This document shows, piece by piece, positions 62,984 to 64,000 of a stretch of DNA of 64,000 bases. The position numbers and the translations under genes are program-made. The notes below the pieces were generated by a model, which did no database searches, was not told the origin of the DNA, and worked only from the letters and a program-made list of their open reading frames with translations. Every line of letters starts with the position of its first letter. Within the stretch, counting starts at the first letter, position 1. The DNA comes from Cognatundibacterium curvum (GTDB lineage: Bacteria; Pseudomonadota; Gammaproteobacteria; Burkholderiales; Burkholderiaceae_D). The stretch is taken from NCBI RefSeq assembly GCF_014284235.1, contig NZ_JACOGD010000004.1, positions 186,001-250,000 on the forward strand. Reading direction: 5' to 3'.

Positions 62984-64000
62984 ATGTCCATTTCAGATCC
63001 TGCTCAGCTTTTACAGCGCATTCCCGAACTCGAGGAACTCTGCGCAGACCCTAAAATTATCCGTGCCATTGCCAGCGGCGACAGCTTTAAAGTTTACCGG
63101 GCATTGGTAATTGCACGTCTGCTACGCCGCTTGCCGCAACATCAGCAACTGTTGAAGCAACTGACCAGTGAACGCCGGCTATTCGCTAAGCCACTCAAGG
63201 GTACGCCTGCACTGGGTAGCTTTTATTCGCTGGGCTTCAACTTTATCGGCCAGTCGGAAACCGACACCGACAACAGCTATATCGCCATGCACGCCCTGGC
63301 GGTATTGTTTGTCGTGCCAGTGATACCGCTGGGGGCCTATGTGGTCAAGAGTACGGGCGATCGCCAATGGCAAATCTATGCCCGCGCACCGCTGGGATTG
63401 GCCGGCTGGCTCTACACACGGGGCGTGGCAGCCAGTCTGGTCGTCATGGTGATGGCAGGTGCGATACACAGTCAGTACGCAAGTCAGCATCAGGAAATCA
63501 CCATGCTCAATGGTTTTAATCAGACGCTGACGATAGAGGCGGCCGGACAATCAGTGCTGCTGGGTGCAGGTCAGCGCCAACAACTGACTCTGCCTGCCGG
63601 CAAGTTGCAATTAATCGCCAGAGCAAATAATCAGGAAGTGATAGACCGTCTTGATATTGAATTAAAGAGCAGTGATAAGCTCAGTATCTGGAATATCGCA
63701 GGTGCTGCACCGCTGGTTAAAAACACCCACACTTACTACAAGGTGAAGCCGGTTCAGGCGGAGTCAGCTGGAAACCAAGTCGTATATTGCGGCAAACAGT
63801 TTATAGAGTTTGAGAATATTGAATATCCATTCACCGAACCACCGCAATCCATACAAATGAGCAAACACGCAGAAAGTAAAAGCGTAGAGCAACTGGATGT
63901 CATCCGGATTCAGGATGGCGACGGAGCACATGCCTGTGTCAGATATGCATTTGGAAATGGTAGTGAACAATTGATGGTTGCTACATTAGAAGCAATTGCA
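62984..64000 (+). CDS. unrecognised membrane protein (3' end beyond window)
   Basis: An open frame from ATG 62984 continues to the right edge without a stop (339 codons visible). Two hydrophobic segments (about 100-118 and 133-157) separate a helical N-terminal part (MSISDPAQLLQRIPELEELC) from a C-terminal beta-rich part with short G-x-x-x-x-L-x-L strands. No family recognised. The base composition matches the neighbouring real genes. Confidence 0.7.
   Translation, partial: MSISDPAQLLQRIPELEELCADPKIIRAIASGDSFKVYRALVIARLLRRLPQHQQLLKQLTSERRLFAKPLKGTPALGSFYSLGFNFIGQSETDTDNSYIAMHALAVLFVVPVIPLGAYVVKSTGDRQWQIYARAPLGLAGWLYTRGVAASLVVMVMAGAIHSQYASQHQEITMLNGFNQTLTIEAAGQSVLLGAGQRQQLTLPAGKLQLIARANNQEVIDRLDIELKSSDKLSIWNIAGAAPLVKNTHTYYKVKPVQAESAGNQVVYCGKQFIEFENIEYPFTEPPQSIQMSKHAESKSVEQLDVIRIQDGDGAHACVRYAFGNGSEQLMVATLEAIA

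Overview
The window looks like chromosomal DNA of a betaproteobacterium of the Burkholderiales, most plausibly Oxalobacteraceae (Undibacterium-like). This is inferred from gene neighbourhoods (yhdP-glnE, ispH-fkpB-radC-rpmB-rpmG, exbBD-lpxK-kdsB-adk), a PHA phasin, and the protein sequences themselves. No tRNA, rRNA, IS transposase, prophage or CRISPR array was seen.

Left part (1-27 kb) is mostly housekeeping. It holds the 5' part of a yhdP/AsmA-like gene, glnE, a PBP7-type endopeptidase, a nitroreductase with a thioesterase, a phasin, a branched-chain amino-acid ABC transporter (livHMGF) without a local binding protein, ispH-fkpB, radC, rpmB-rpmG, a fatty-acid desaturase, an MscS-type channel, an RsmB-type methyltransferase, purN, a secreted RNase with a barstar-type inhibitor, a patatin, a type-II 3-hydroxyacyl-CoA dehydrogenase, adk, and lpxK-Trm112-kdsB.

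Middle part (27-40 kb): exbB-exbD, then a gene-free 1.28 kb stretch (28116-29397) containing six copies of a rigid ~98-bp module with paired DnaA-box-like motifs, then xseA, sodB, an EamA permease, a YtrA-type GntR/ABC-2 export operon, an S9 peptidase and an HDOD protein.

Right part (40-62 kb) is a complete N-acetylglucosamine/chitin-sugar uptake and catabolism locus. A long leftward operon encodes GlcNAc kinase, a GntR regulator, NagA, a SIS-type GlcN-6-P deaminase, a sugar ABC transporter, a GH3 beta-N-acetylglucosaminidase and a DUF5009 membrane acyltransferase. A second DUF5009 gene and a divergent AmpG-like MFS permease lie to its left. A tonB-exbB-exbD-exbD operon, a DUF6445 protein and a TonB-dependent receptor lie to its right. 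The kinase, tonB and receptor promoters carry the same three-box operator: TGGTATT-like repeats at an exact 11-bp period with an embedded TTGACA -35. A two-box variant precedes the MFS gene. Outer-membrane import, its energisation and cytoplasmic catabolism therefore look like one regulon.

The most unusual items are the module array before xseA, the triple-box operators, an 18-codon ORF plus terminator ahead of livH, and three long inverted-repeat elements in the tonB-exb operon. The right edge cuts an unrecognised membrane protein gene.
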